Source of the DNA: Platerodrilus igneus | Lineage: Eukaryota > Arthropoda > Insecta > Coleoptera > Lycidae | Length of the DNA stretch: 64,000 nt | Direction of reading: 5' to 3' | NCBI GenBank assembly: GCA_036346225.1 | Contig: JARFIW010001104.1 | Location: 6,784,001 to 6,848,000 of the forward strand | Shown here: positions 42,336 through 54,365 of the stretch, in pieces | Layout of the letters: every line of letters starts with the position of its first letter | How positions within the stretch are numbered: the first letter of the stretch is position 1 | The notes under the pieces: model-generated | Seen by the model: only the letters and a program-made list of their open reading frames with translations | What the model was told of the DNA's origin: nothing | The model's database searches: none | Translations under genes and position numbers: made by a program

Positions 42336-43177
42336 AACCGATATAATCCACTAAATGCGCTAATTTTGCTGCGCTGGCATTGACAAGGGGTGCGCTAGCT
42401 TGCGCTAGGTCTAATTATGCTGCGCTAGCATTTTGAGCACACTCAGACATGGGGGGGGTTGGTTAACTCACCTATCCAATAACGTGGTTTACTGATTCTG
42501 TTCGTTTAACACACAATAGCGGAACATAATGGCTATATTAGAGAAATTAGTGTTTTAAGAATACCTATTAACTTAGAAATTTCGTATATAATGTAATTGC
42601 CTTTGATTGAATTTCCTTCTTCTAATAAACGTATTCAGATTTACAAAACTGAATTCTCGTTTACGCAGGTGTATTAGACCTAGATTAGCAAAAAAAGAAT
42701 GTTGAAAGCGAGTTGCTAGGAAACAGCCGTAACTAATTTCTAAAGGCCGTCAGAAACAAGTAACAGTAATAGAGTTTTTGTGCTTGCGCTCCCTATCTCT
42801 TAGATTGCGCTAGGTTGAGTTAGCCCTATGTAATCTGCGCCAGTAGTATGATTTAGTTCCTCCAACATGTAGGGGCTAACGTTTACCTAGTCCCTCCAGA
42901 TAAAAGGCTAAAATAATCAAGTTTGTATGCCTGCGCTAGCTATTATTTTGGGTGCGCTAGGTCTAAGTAATCTGCGCTAGCACTCTACCTATTTCCAACA
43001 TGGGTGGGCTAACGTTAATTCCCCCCCACCCACCACCGATTTAGTCATGTTAATACGGTAAATTTGCTGCGCTAACTTTGCTAAGGGGTGCGCTAGGCTG
43101 CGCTAAGTATAATCAAGCTGCGCTAGCATTTTCAGCACAATCAGACATTGCTGGGAAGGGGGCAAGTTAACGCACCT
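42336..43177. mobile_element. Foldback element FB1, right part
   Basis: 42336-42473 is the reverse complement of the outermost left sub-block (5256-5420), including a terminus-like GTTAACTCACCT. An inverted second copy of the FB1 centre follows (about 42480-42790, matching 5960-5650), then the terminal arm with TGCGCTAGC nonamers, ending GTTAACGCACCT. The TSD ATACACCTG follows. FB1 therefore contains a tandem inverted centre-arm unit, a complex internal structure. Confidence 0.8.
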
Positions 43178-43279
43178 ATACACCTGCGATGTTTCTTAGA
43201 TAAATTTGTTTCGCAAATGTCTATTTATAAAACACAATTATTAACAAAATACAAAAAACAAAAATAACGTAAAACCTTT

Positions 43280-43550
43280 TGATTTATAATTGGTCTTTAA
43301 GTTCGGGGGATACATGTTTTTTCTAATATACCGGATATTTACAGAGTTATATAAAATGATACAGAAAACAAAAATTCACTCGTATGTTGCGCGATAATCG
43401 GTAAAAACATTTCCAAGTTTACACAAATCCACACATCTACAAAACAAGATTTTCATCCCTTTAGCTCGAGGATGCACGAATTTCTAATATACTGGATATA
43501 TGCGGTCATGAAAAATGATACAAATGAAAAAAAATTTCAAAGTTTACACC

Positions 43551-43593
<43 letters not shown>

Positions 43594-43905
43594 CACAAAA
43601 AGAAAATTCACCCGTAAGCTTACGAATTTCCTAATATACTAGATATTTGCTAGATCATGTATAATGATACTTATGAAAGAAATTCACTCGCAACTTGCGA
43701 AATAATCGGCCAAAACTTCAAAGTTCACACACACATACACACGCACATGCACACGCACACGCACACGCACACGCACAAGCACACGCACACGTAAACGCAC
43801 ACGTATACGCACACGCGGCGTACTTGCACGCGTACGCGCACACGCATACGCACACACGCACACGCTCGAGGATGGATGAATTTCTGGATATTTGCAGGTT
43901 GTTAT
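43280..43905. repeat. CA-microsatellite-bearing repeat cluster
   Basis: At least four imperfect units of 120-160 bp share AATTTCCTAATATACTGGATAT, TTTGC, GGTCATG.AAAATGATAC, ATGAAA, AAATTCACTCGCAACTTGCG, ATAATCGG and AAATTTCAAAGTTTACAC, followed by a variable (CA)n or (CGCA)n run. The ORFs here encode only His/Ala or Val/Cys/Ala strings and are artefacts. Confidence 0.75.
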
Positions 43906-44130
43906 GTTTATTTTCGGCATGAATTAAAATATCTCTTTTTCTTTTTAATTCATTATCCATTCACATAGATTCTGTTTCTACTTTTCAATACTCCAACACC
44001 ATCCTGTATATTTCACCTTCTTACAATAAGTCCGTTTATTATATTTTCAATGAAACTCATTTGCTGCGAATTTGGAAAGTTTCCGTTCTAAATTAAATAG
44101 TCTGTACTTTGTTTTAGCTGTCCGTTGGCT
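43906..44130. repeat. Dispersed repeat, related to 63705-63960
   Basis: GTTATGTTTATTTTCGG, ATGAATTAAAATATC and CTTTTTAATTCAT recur in order at 63705-63790 with divergence, and weaker similarity continues. It is non-coding. No termini were found. Confidence 0.5.
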
Positions 44131-45300
44131 TGCTACATAATATGCTTATAGCATATAATTATTTCCTAAATGCTACGATCTAGAAACTCGTCGAAATAAG
44201 GTTATGCGATAAACCGTAGTTCGAGTTTCTAATCTAATGTGTAATAAAGGAGGATCGGATTTTGAATTCTTATTACTTAAAACGATTTTATTTTTACTAA
44301 ATGCTGTCCTATAGACGACAACAATTATTCGATGCCGTTGTAATTTTTTGTTTTGGTGTTTTCGTTCTTCAGAATTTCGCGCACACCACTGTGTGGTAAG
44401 TATTTGTAATTGAAAAAAAATGTACTTTTCTTTTGTACGGGGTCTAATTTTTGTCTATATATTTATTTATAGCGTCTTCCGGTGGATAGGATCGCCCTGT
44501 CACCTTGGCCCTAATTGATGAGGCGATTGCCGCCCTATCTTTTTTTATATGGCACGACTTACGTGGTCTTAGGTCCCACTGCTCCACTCCGGCCCTAGGG
44601 AGGGTTAATAGACCCAGCATCAACGATTCGTGGGTGAGTGTGGATCCACTATTATTTACATGAGTTTTATGTAAAGGGTGGAACAACATATGGATACGGT
44701 TCCTTTTCTTGCTGACTAAACTTTGCAGTGTATATCCTGCTCCTTTACCGTGAGAATTTCAGATAATTAACGTTATTCTCATGATAGCGATTTATAGTTG
44801 TTGGTGGTGCTATAATCGAAAATTTTGTAAATTAAGACCTTGTCGTTAAAGTGATTATCCGTATGTGAGAAGATATGAATTATTAATATTTTATTTACAG
44901 GGATCACTGTGGCTACTTAATTGTATGTATTTGATTTTAAGCTTACGATGATAAGTTGGAGCTGCAGGTTTTTGAGTTGAAATTTTGGGTTCTTTTTCGG
45001 TAATTAATATAGGGGGTGGGGGCCTAAAAACTACAGCTCGCCATGTTAAAAATAACTTTTTTTGGGTTTTCTTTTTAGTGTAAATTGTAATTATTGATTA
45101 TTCATTGTTGGTACTACTGTGCCTCTGTAACATATTTTGTTTAATTATAGATTTCTTTTTTTTTGTTTTTTTTGTAGGTTTTGTTGTGAGTATGGATGAG
45201 TGCGTGAATTTTTTATTTCAGACCTTCCTTGATTTTTGTAGTTGAAATACCCCGCTTACTCGTCGATTGAGCCCAGTCATTCGTGTTTTAGTTTTCTTCT
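44131..45300. other. Unassigned sequence with a GC-richer patch
   Basis: It is mostly T-rich. The patch 44460-44690 is richer in G+C, and on the minus strand encodes 81 codons (RAGVEQWDLRPRKSCHIKKD...) that I cannot place. It may be the remnant of a LINE or SINE. Nothing else is recognised. Confidence 0.4.
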
Positions 45301-45319
45301 GTTGGGTAGGTTACGTCCA

Positions 45320-45640
45320 TGTACGTAGCAAGGTCATGAAGAATGATACAAATGAAAGAATCACTCGCAATTTGCGCGATAATAGACAACAAAATTTCAA
45401 AGTTTATACACACACACATATTTACAACAAGAAATCATGCCTAAGCTTAGGGATACACGAATTTCCTAATATATTGAATATCTGCAATGTCATGTAAAAT
45501 GATACTTATGAAAGAAATTAATTTCGCTCGCAACTAGCGAGATATTCGGCAAAATAGTCAAAGTGTACACGCATACACACGCGCGCGCGCACGTACGTAC
45601 GCACGCACGCACGCACACACACACACACACACTGTTACAT
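45320..45640. repeat. Second cluster of the CA-bearing repeat
   Basis: Two further units of the 43280-43905 family occur here (GGTCATGAAGAATGATACAAATGAAAG; CGCAACTAGCGAGATATTCGGC), each leading into a (CA)n or mixed (CGCA)n/(GTAC)n run. Confidence 0.7.
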
Positions 45641-45997
45641 TCAATTCTACCCTTATAAATACAAAAGGTCTAAAAATGCTGCATGCAGTGATGTGTGCGT
45701 GCGGGTACGTGGGCGCGTGGTGCATTTGTGTGTATGTGCGCGCGTACGTGCGTGTGTGTGTATGTGTATCCTGTACATGATTATTTTAAAAAATCAACTT
45801 CAAATAATACATACACTTACAAAAACACCCAATTATTAGCACAGCATTCTATATATTGCATTTATTACTTAATATCTAATCAGAATCAAAACAAAATAAT
45901 AAAATCAATTACAAGCCACAGCAAGATGAAATCCCGCTTGTTTATTATTTGCCAAACGAATGACATCATACGATTTGTTGTATGGTTCGGCGACTCC

Positions 45998-46186
45998 TCA
46001 TTCGTGCCGGCGGCGATAGTCGCGGCATCCGCAAACGGGTTTATAAATGTTATTCACAGAACAGGAGGTGACAGTATCGGTTGCTATTGTAATAAATATT
46101 ATAAGACCTATTTCGGTTAAATATAGCGCGACATTGAATCTGTTTCTTAAATTACTTTTCTTACGGGCACTTAAATCTACCAACAT
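45998..46186 (-). CDS. Small ORF with hydrophobic N-terminal half, unknown
   Basis: This 62-codon ORF has a hydrophobic segment LTEIGLIIFITIATDTV that could act as a signal or anchor, followed by CSVNNIYKPVCG, which recalls the YxPVCG of Kazal-type inhibitor domains. The rest of a Kazal domain is missing and the ORF ends soon after. It could be an exon remnant or chance. No function is claimed. Confidence 0.2.
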   Translation of the reverse strand: MLVDLSARKKSNLRNRFNVALYLTEIGLIIFITIATDTVTSCSVNNIYKPVCGCRDYRRRHE

Positions 46187-46876
46187 ACTATTTGAAGATT
46201 TCAGGGGTCGGGGACTGATTGATGACTCAAAATCCTCCCGTTTACAGCCCTGGGTACTGCACAGTTTTCATCGACATCTGTGAAATTCCACATGTATTCA
46301 TCAAGCACAATTAGCAACCTTCAACATGATATTTGGGATCTATCCATACTATGGGCACTGCAAAAGACATTGACTAATGGGACCGTAGAGCCATTCTCTT
46401 AAATTCACAAGGGAAATGTTGTACATATGATATGCGCCGCCGAAGGTTTATCCTGATCTCCTAGTTTGCATTCAAAATAAGCTTTATGAGATTTAATCGT
46501 AAACTCGCCATATACCTAACAAAATATATCCGTTTAATTTACACATTTTTGCGACATTCTATAAAGTCTATCACCAATACATACTGTACACTAAAATATT
46601 ATTTGTTTATTTGTATTTTATATCTATTTATAGACGCGGCACTTGAGCCGGACTTATGACACTGCTTACATTTCAATTATAAGTTGCCCGCCGGATTAAG
46701 CTGGTTACAAAATGTTATATAATATTAACCGTCTTTAACAAATACCTTAATACTTGAGAGTAATACGAAAATTCTGAGTACATATTCGGATCAGTCAAAA
46801 ATACATTAAGAACATCCGTCAGACGTCAGGAAACAAAAATTGTATTGGTCTGTGTTATTTATTTACATATTGTAAG

Positions 46877-47055
46877 GGCTCCGACACTACCGTCCCACCT
46901 CACTTACCCCGAAAATCTCTCTGAGCTGGATTTTCATTTACAAGTTCCTATTTAAATTATATTGGCTCTGACACTACCGTCCCACCTCACTCCCCCCGAA
47001 AATCTCTTTGAGTAGGATTTTCATTTACAAGTCCCTATTTAAATTATATTATGTA
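46877..47055. repeat. 87-bp tandem duplication
   Basis: GGCTC(C/T)GACACTACCGTCCCACCTCACT, CCCCGAAAATCTCT, GATTTTCATTTACAAG and CTATTTAAATTATAT occur twice, with starts at 46877 and 46964. Confidence 0.85.
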
Positions 47056-49497
47056 CAAATTTTTAGAAATTGAAATGTATAATTTTTAGTAACCGTTTTT
47101 AAATCAAATTCAAACGTAGCTGATCAGTTACGTTCAATAACTCTTTTTATAATGGCCAAACTGTTACGTTTCGTGTTTGTTTTCGAACCGATTCTGCAGT
47201 CCTTAGGATTAACTGCAACGTCTCTTAACTTATTTAAGTCATTTGTTTATTCTGCAACCATTCCAACCTGTTTTAAAAATTTAAATAATCCTGTTAGTTA
47301 CTTTGCCTCCATATTGTATAATTCTACGCAGTTATTTATTACAGATGTCAACTTCTTTTAGTTCATGCAGGTATAACACGTAGATATGGTTATCCGTTCC
47401 TCTGGTTAATATTTTAAATTCCTGATATTGTGTAAAGTTATGTATAGATTGTGAACCGGATTCTACATACATTATTATCGTAATTGCTAATAATCCGTAC
47501 TATATACTATGCGATTTTCTTTTCGTTACTTACTTTACTACATACTTTTGCTTTCGATTAGTGTTAACAAGCCTGATGTGGATGACCAATGGGAAATTTT
47601 GGTTTACAAAATATATTTATAAATCACTCTTAATTATTGTTCCACTCATATATGCAATGGTTTTGTGTTTTATCCTGCAAATGTTTCACAAAGCAATACA
47701 CGTTTTTATCCTGCGTGTGTTTGTACGTATCCGGTGCGCGTCGAATGACTAATAGAAGCTTTATTTTTGGCTTTTTTTCTTGACTTAAGTCAGTTCGTAT
47801 TCCATGAGGCTGTTTTACCTATCTGTTTTGGTGAATTTTATGCCTACTGCTTTCGTGCGTTCCTTTGCGCTTATGGGGCGTTTTTTAGAGTGTTGTGCTG
47901 CCTATCTGGCTAGGATAGGATAAGTGGACCTAAGCCACATGCTACTTGACCAGTTGTAGTGGAAAACAATTTGGTACCGGTTATAAGCGAGCCACCTGTT
48001 ACTGCACCGTGGTTGGCGTTTCTAGAAATAATATTTTAATCGGTTATATCGCACTTTAATTCAAAATAATCTCCATTTATGCACAACTCTGCTTTTAAAC
48101 TCGCAAATTTATTCTAAGCAGACATAGAATTTCTGTCTCAACTTTCGTCTCATATGTCTACTACATGTGGTGTCCCCTGCGGATTCTTTTGCCTATGTTG
48201 GTAGTTCGGGATTGACTAACCTATATGCTTTTTATTTTAGCAGATAGAGTCGGGTTCTTAACTATCCTTGTGCCACCGCAATCTTCGCCTGAACTAGCAT
48301 ACCCTTGGCTTTTCTCCTAACGTTGCGGTAGCTCGTGCGGGTCTCTCCTACTTGATTTTTCTTTTCTTGTTGGCACTCTGCGTGTTTTACCGTAACAAAA
48401 CTTACCGAAATTCTACCTCATTAAATTTTTTAATTGTGCACTTCCACACATCAAAATTATACGCAATCAAACCTACTTCAATTATAAAAGGATTGTCTTT
48501 TTAAGGATTTTAAAAACAATAAGATTATTGTTTTACCGTTAAATTATGCTGGTTGTTCTTTTCTTCCCTTATCATTAACTTGTCCAAATTTATTAAATGT
48601 GTAATTTGTACATTTTCCGATTTAACCCAACTCATTGTTATCTATTGTCTGACGTCTTTAGCAAGTAGTAAACCCCTGAACCTCAACCTGCCTTTTTTAA
48701 ATAGTTATATAGTGTAGAATCTAGAAAGATTCCGCGCTTTTAGAGCGTTGTTTCTATGTTCTCATTCAAGTGAATAATGTAATTTTACCGGCAGGCGCAT
48801 TTATGGCTAGCCACTATCATTAATTAATACATTTTACACGCTTATCTGTTATCTTGAAGATTAATAGCTATCGTTCGCTCATAATTATACGACCGTTATC
48901 ACTTGATATATTAGTTTAGCTAATTGTTGAATGAACGTTTAAATTCTTATTTGCTGTTATGAATAACCTAGATTTTCTCGAAGAAATGAAATACGCTTTT
49001 CAATTTAAAATACATGTTTCTCTCAAAACACAACTGCATATTTTGCACTATTATAGACGATAACACTTTTAATGAAAACGAAATAAAAATTACTTGTCTG
49101 CAAATTGAAATTCTTTTAGAACGCGTTTAAATGCATCTTTATAATGTTCCTCATAGAGTCGCATTTGGTTTTAAAAATTCGCGAAATACAATCTATTCTT
49201 ATCTAAAGATATTATTAAGTATGTAATGGCAATGAAGTTTGTAAATCACGGGTTTTATGCATTTAGAGTATAACATGCTGGATGTTCTTCAGATATTGTA
49301 TGCTTTTACAAATACCGTACTATGAAATTGAGTATTTACGAAAGTTTCTTTATTTGTCTCAGGTCTGGAGTCTTATATGTTCACGGAATGGTGCTAAATG
49401 ATTTTTTTCATGATCCCTTACTACATCAATATATAGAAAACGAATTTTTCTCTGAAGTTTGCAGTCTATATTAATACAACTAGCATGAGATGTATTA
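47056..49497. other. AT-rich sequence, no gene recognised
   Basis: Only short chance ORFs are present. No repeat termini, tRNA-like boxes or conserved motifs were found. Confidence 0.5.
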
Positions 49498-49902
49498 GCT
49501 GTAAATCCACAAAGCGAATTTACCTATATAAATTATTTCATTAAATTATACTTATAATATTATCCAAATTCCGGAGGCAGAACGTATATGTACGGTTATC
49601 TACGAAATTACGGTATAATTCCAATTCAACTTTTGTAGAATTTCAGCCTTGGTTGTGGTTTTAACCACTTCATGGTGATTATTTATACTTACGCCAGTAT
49701 ACAAAAGTTCGTTTCGATATACATTAGACTACCTTGATCTTTTATTTAAGTAAAAATAAATCCATTCTGCCGAGGTTCAAAAAGGCCGAAACCAGGTTAA
49801 TAGATGTTTTTTTCCTTATGAATCGTCAACTAATTATTTTGTAATAGCTATGCAAATATTAGTTCCATTTGTATAGGTAAATTCGCTTAGTGAATTTACA
49901 GA
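49498..49902. mobile_element. 405-bp MITE with 31-bp terminal inverted repeats
   Basis: The ends GCTGTAAATCCACAAAGCGAATTTACCTATA and its complement match at about 28 of 31 bases, flanked by TA on both sides (49496-49497, 49903-49904). It is non-coding. TA target and size suggest a Tc1/mariner-driven MITE. About 140 bp of its interior (GAAATTACGGTATA...AATTTCAGCC) recurs at 50030-50170. Confidence 0.7.
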
Positions 49903-49904
49903 TA

Positions 49905-51267
49905 AATTTTATATTAATAGTGTTAATTTAAACTACGAACTGCACAGAAAAAATTTGTTCTTTATTATATCTTTCATTTGCTTTGAAGACAAGAAACGAA
50001 TGACAGTGTGGTGATACGTTACTTAATTGCATTAAATTATGTTTGTAAAATTACCTAAATTCGAAATTCAGAACACAATCTATGAAATTACGGTATAGTT
50101 TCGAAACAACTGCTGTACAATTTCAGCCCTACTGCTGGTTTTAGCCATCTGATAACGACGAATTGTTCTAGATGATAGTAATGTAGAAATTTATATTACA
50201 TAAACCGGTGAAATAATCAGAACGGGATCAATTACGAATTGATCTTTTGTCAGTCAATTACGAATTGTCAATGATAATTGAACTAAATTCCGTTTAGGTT
50301 CACGTTAGTATTTTTACTATACGTTTAAACTTTTTGTCAATAAGAATACGTTTAAAAGTTTGAAGTATAGTGATCGACGTTCCAAATGATTTTATTGGAA
50401 ATAAATAATGCAGTTTACTGCATGATAAATTTGAACATCCACTGAAGAAATTGTATGGTTTTTCAAATTCATTTTAAGGATATGAAGTTTAATAGACACA
50501 AACTTACAACATAACCAGAGAGCAAAAGGACAATCAGCGAAATTAACGTTAAAACTTTTAGGAGACATTTTGTGCTCGTTTTATATTCTTAAGGGAGTTA
50601 GACTACATAAAAATATGGAGTCTAAATTAATTTTTTTTTTGTAAATGGATAAAATAAAATTCTTTTGAGGTTGAATTCTGATTTAATTTGACCATTAAAA
50701 AGGTTGTATTAGATGTATCTGATCAGCTACGTTTATTTACGGAAATAAGAGGAATTATGATAATCCATGCATATTTCTAAGCATTTGTACATAGCGTGGC
50801 TTACACAATGAAAGGTTTGGAAATATTAATTACAAAGAGAGATTGTATGAACTCCATATTATTATCTAGTAGTTATGAAATGTTTTTAGACTTACGATGT
50901 ACTCTTCATTTGTATATTTTTATGCTTGTATGTAAGTAATCATTTTGGAGGATGTGTATTGAAAAAAGATGTTTATGAATGTAGTAGTTACTATTCAATG
51001 GAATGTTAGTTAATGAATATTTGATGTTATTATAAATTTGATCTAGGATTCTGGTCGTTTCCTTTAATCTAACCTAGCAGGATAATACAAGCACCTTGAG
51101 GCAATAATTCACACCAGCTTTTGATTCCCAATATAATACCGCTAAAATGGCAACAAAACAACTTGTTTTTGTTTTTAGAATTGTTTCTATTAGTGAAAGA
51201 TTTGTTATATTATATTAATTTTAATAGCAACAGTAATGGATTTTCTTTAAATTATTATTGACTGTAA
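49905..51267. other. AT-rich sequence with a partial MITE-interior copy
   Basis: The segment 50030-50170 resembles 49530-49690 inside the MITE. The remainder shows no gene or element that I can identify. Confidence 0.45.
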
Positions 51268-51875
51268 ACCTAGAACTTAGTAATGCGTTACCAAGATTGT
51301 CCTCCATTATTTTCTTTCCATTTCCATAACTTTTTAATAATCCTTCTAATAAGCTACACTATTTACTGCACATTATTTCTTAACAATAACTCTCTACATT
51401 CTCATTAATATTTAGTATTGTACTTGTGACAGAACGTAATGAAACTGAAGAACAGTCACAGCATTTATCTATACCCGAACGTGTCAACTGCTTTAGAAAG
51501 TAAAACATATTATTCGTTGCTAGCTGAGATAGTAATTAATATTCAAGTGCTGTAATACATACGATTGGTTAAATCAAGGTTTTCTGCATGAATTAAAACC
51601 CGAATCTTATTTGAATGCTTATAAGAGAATTAGTCTTGTGTCGATTGCATTATATAGTAAATTTAAAATATTCAAATGAGGTATTGGATGCACGTAAATC
51701 AAATAATACTTCCTTGTCTAATACAATATTAATTAGCGGATCCTACAAAGTGAATTAGCAATAAATTAAAGTTCATTGTTATCGTTGTCATATAATATTA
51801 TCGCCAGAAGAACGTGAATGTGTTTCAAATTAAGCGGCTTCTTTTTAGTAATAATAAGTAACCATTAATTCAATG
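51268..51875. repeat. Dispersed ~0.65-kb repeat, copy B
   Basis: Partner of 3980-4605 in the same orientation, 47 kb apart. It begins at GCGTTACCAAGATTGTCCTCC and ends around AGTAATAATAAGTAACCATTAAT. Confidence 0.75.
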
Positions 51876-52221
51876 TATGAGATACTTAGTTTCGCAAATA
51901 AAAGGCGGTAATTAAAAAATCGGTGTAATTTACTTTTGTTAGTATTAATAATTTATTTATTGACGGTAGAAGATCCGCTGCATCTCGCCTCAATTCAATT
52001 ATCCACGCTTTACGTCCCAGTTTAATCTCAACTAGAGATTATTCAAAATTATTCTGAGGATATCATTTTTGGTGAAACTTTTAACCTGGCAGCAAATTGG
52101 GAATCCTTCCAGGGCTTGTGACATATCAATCAGAGAAAGTTCGAGCTGTAGATTTCGTCCCACATTCTTTATTAATATAAAATTGTTTTTGCTGTAGGCC
52201 TTATGACAAAAATTTTTTAAT

Positions 52222-52222
<1 letters not shown>

Positions 52223-52268
<46 letters not shown>
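52223..52268. repeat. (TA)n microsatellite
   Basis: About 22 TA units directly precede the Penelope-like element. Confidence 0.95.
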
Positions 52269-52272
<4 letters not shown>

Positions 52273-52304
52273 GTTCTTGATAATTCTTGAGCGTAGTTAA
52301 ATTA

Positions 52305-53636
52305 GAAAAGATTTTGTTTTTTGGTCTAAAGCAGACAAAGGAGCCGTAACAGTTATACTTAATAAATCAACATATATAGATAAATCCAACACCTTATTAG
52401 ATGATGAACTTACATATAAAAAACTAAAAAAGGACCCCACTTTCACCATACAGAACACCATAAACAATCACATTAAATTATTATTCAAAAAAGACATGAT
52501 TACAAATGAACAAAAATCACTACTTATCACCAATAATTCTGTTCCAAGCAAATATTATGGACTCCCAAAAATCCATAAACCAGATATTCCTTTAAGACCT
52601 ATTATCTCTTCAATTAATTCTCCAACATATGCATTTTCTTCTTTCTTATCTACTATATTACAAAAATCTTTCCCAATTACAGGCCACAACATAGTAGATA
52701 CCTTCCAATTCGTAAACCAATACCGTAACTTTCAACTACCTCAAGATCACATTCTCGTTTCTCTCGACGTTAACTCTTTATTTACAAACATACCAGTCAA
52801 CTTAGTCATTCAAATTATTACAGAAAAATGGGATTCCATAGAACCACATTGCCATATATCATTACAATTATTTATCACTTCAATAAACCTTATCTTCAAC
52901 AACACATATTTTAGTTTTAACTCAAAATTTTACTTACAGATTTTGGTACTCCTATGGGTTCACCATTATCCCTATTATTGCACAAATAGTAATGGACAAA
53001 CTGGTAGAAAGTGTTTTACCTAACTTACCTTTCAAAATGGTATTTCTAGTCAAATACGTTGATGACATTCTCTGCTCACTTCCTGAACATTTTTACTAAC
53101 CACCATTCAACATTTTAACAATTTTAACGAACATTTGAAATTCTCTTATGAACTAGAATCTCACCAATCAATACCATTTCTTGATACACTAGTTATCCGT
53201 AATAATGACAACAAGATCAATTTTGATATTTACAAAAAACCTACAAATTCAGAAAGATATTTAAATTACCATTCCAATCATAGCATGAAACAAAAATTAA
53301 CACCATATTAGGACTGAAACATCGTATGGTCTCTATCAGTGAACCCAAATTTAAGGAAAAAATCTGAAAGAACTAATATCAATCTTAATCAACAACGGTT
53401 ACCCTAAACCACTTTTATCAAAACTACTACATACTAACACAATCATATTTCCACCTCAAAATAAACATACTGATATCATTTACAAAAAACTTTTATATAT
53501 TACTAATCTTTCACCACTAATAAAAAAATTACTAAAACAACCTTTTGTAACTATAATAAATTCAAATACTAAGTCCATTGGAAACTTTTTTACTAAACTA
53601 AAAGAAAAAACAAATAAAGCTTTATGTAGCAATTTA
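52305..53636 (+). pseudogene. Penelope-like reverse transcriptase, frame-broken
   Basis: Motifs in order are FWSKADKGAVTVIL, KYYGLPKIHKP with LRPIISSINSPTYAFS, ILVSLDVNSLFTNIPV (catalytic Asp), a shifted PMGSPLSPI-like region near 52960, and FLVKYVDDILCSLP with the catalytic DD near 53055, followed by PFLDTLVI and IYKKPTNS. These are the hallmarks of Penelope RT, which is related to telomerase RT. Shifts near 52950, 53095 and 53300 break it. No start codon is seen upstream. Confidence 0.88.
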
Positions 53637-54035
53637 GTGTATAAAATTCAATGTGAATGCAAAGCTTCCTACGTAGGCCAAACCAAACAGTGGCTCCGAA
53701 ATCGCATGACACAACACAAAAGTGATGCAAAATTAGGAAAAACTTCTTGTGCTCTTTCTATACATTTATACAATACAAAACACAAAGTCAATTATGATAA
53801 TGTAAAAATTTTAGATATAGAAAGCAATTACAAAAAAAGACTTTTCTTAGAATCATTTCATATAAACCAAGAACAAAATTCCATCAATCACAAAGAAGAC
53901 ATCAATAATTTACATACAGTTTACTCATACCTATACACTTTTAATTCAAAAAATATACTAACTATAATGATATTGCTTACACACAGAATTCTATTTAATT
54001 TAAGTCAAAAGTCAACCTGTTTACTACACCTGTAA
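53637..54035 (+). CDS. Penelope-like GIY-YIG endonuclease domain
   Basis: The 132-codon frame has VYKIQCECKASYVGQTKQWL, in which YKI/YVG replace GIY/YIG, then LRNRMTQHKSDA with the conserved Arg and His, and the later Glu in LFLESFHINQ. This domain nicks target DNA for Penelope insertion. The frame runs on from the RT in the intact family, so this is the C-terminal part of a single protein. Confidence 0.88.
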   Translation: MYKIQCECKASYVGQTKQWLRNRMTQHKSDAKLGKTSCALSIHLYNTKHKVNYDNVKILDIESNYKKRLFLESFHINQEQNSINHKEDINNLHTVYSYLYTFNSKNILTIMILLTHRILFNLSQKSTCLLHL

Positions 54036-54365
54036 AATATATGATTTTAAAATCTAACTATTTTTATGCAACCCACCATACAAAAAATTTTTTTACAAAT
54101 AAACCACATACTACTATTTAAATAAAAAAATATAATCAAATAGTGTCATAATTTGTTGTTTGATGTCATCCTTGATCCTACATTTTGTCAAATAAGTGAA
54201 CTGACATTTCATTCAAAATTAATTTTAATTCTTAATCAGTAATATGACAAGCTTCCTTCTGTTACTTTTATTATGGGTGAATACATAAAATAATTTTATC
54301 AAGTAATAAGTAAGTTAAACATATATTACCTGTTATATGAATTACCTATTTATATACTTTTTCAT

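Noticed and set aside
43695..43960. Histidine/alanine-rich or cysteine/valine-rich proteins
   Set aside because: Translations of CA/CGCA microsatellite; no independent coding signal.
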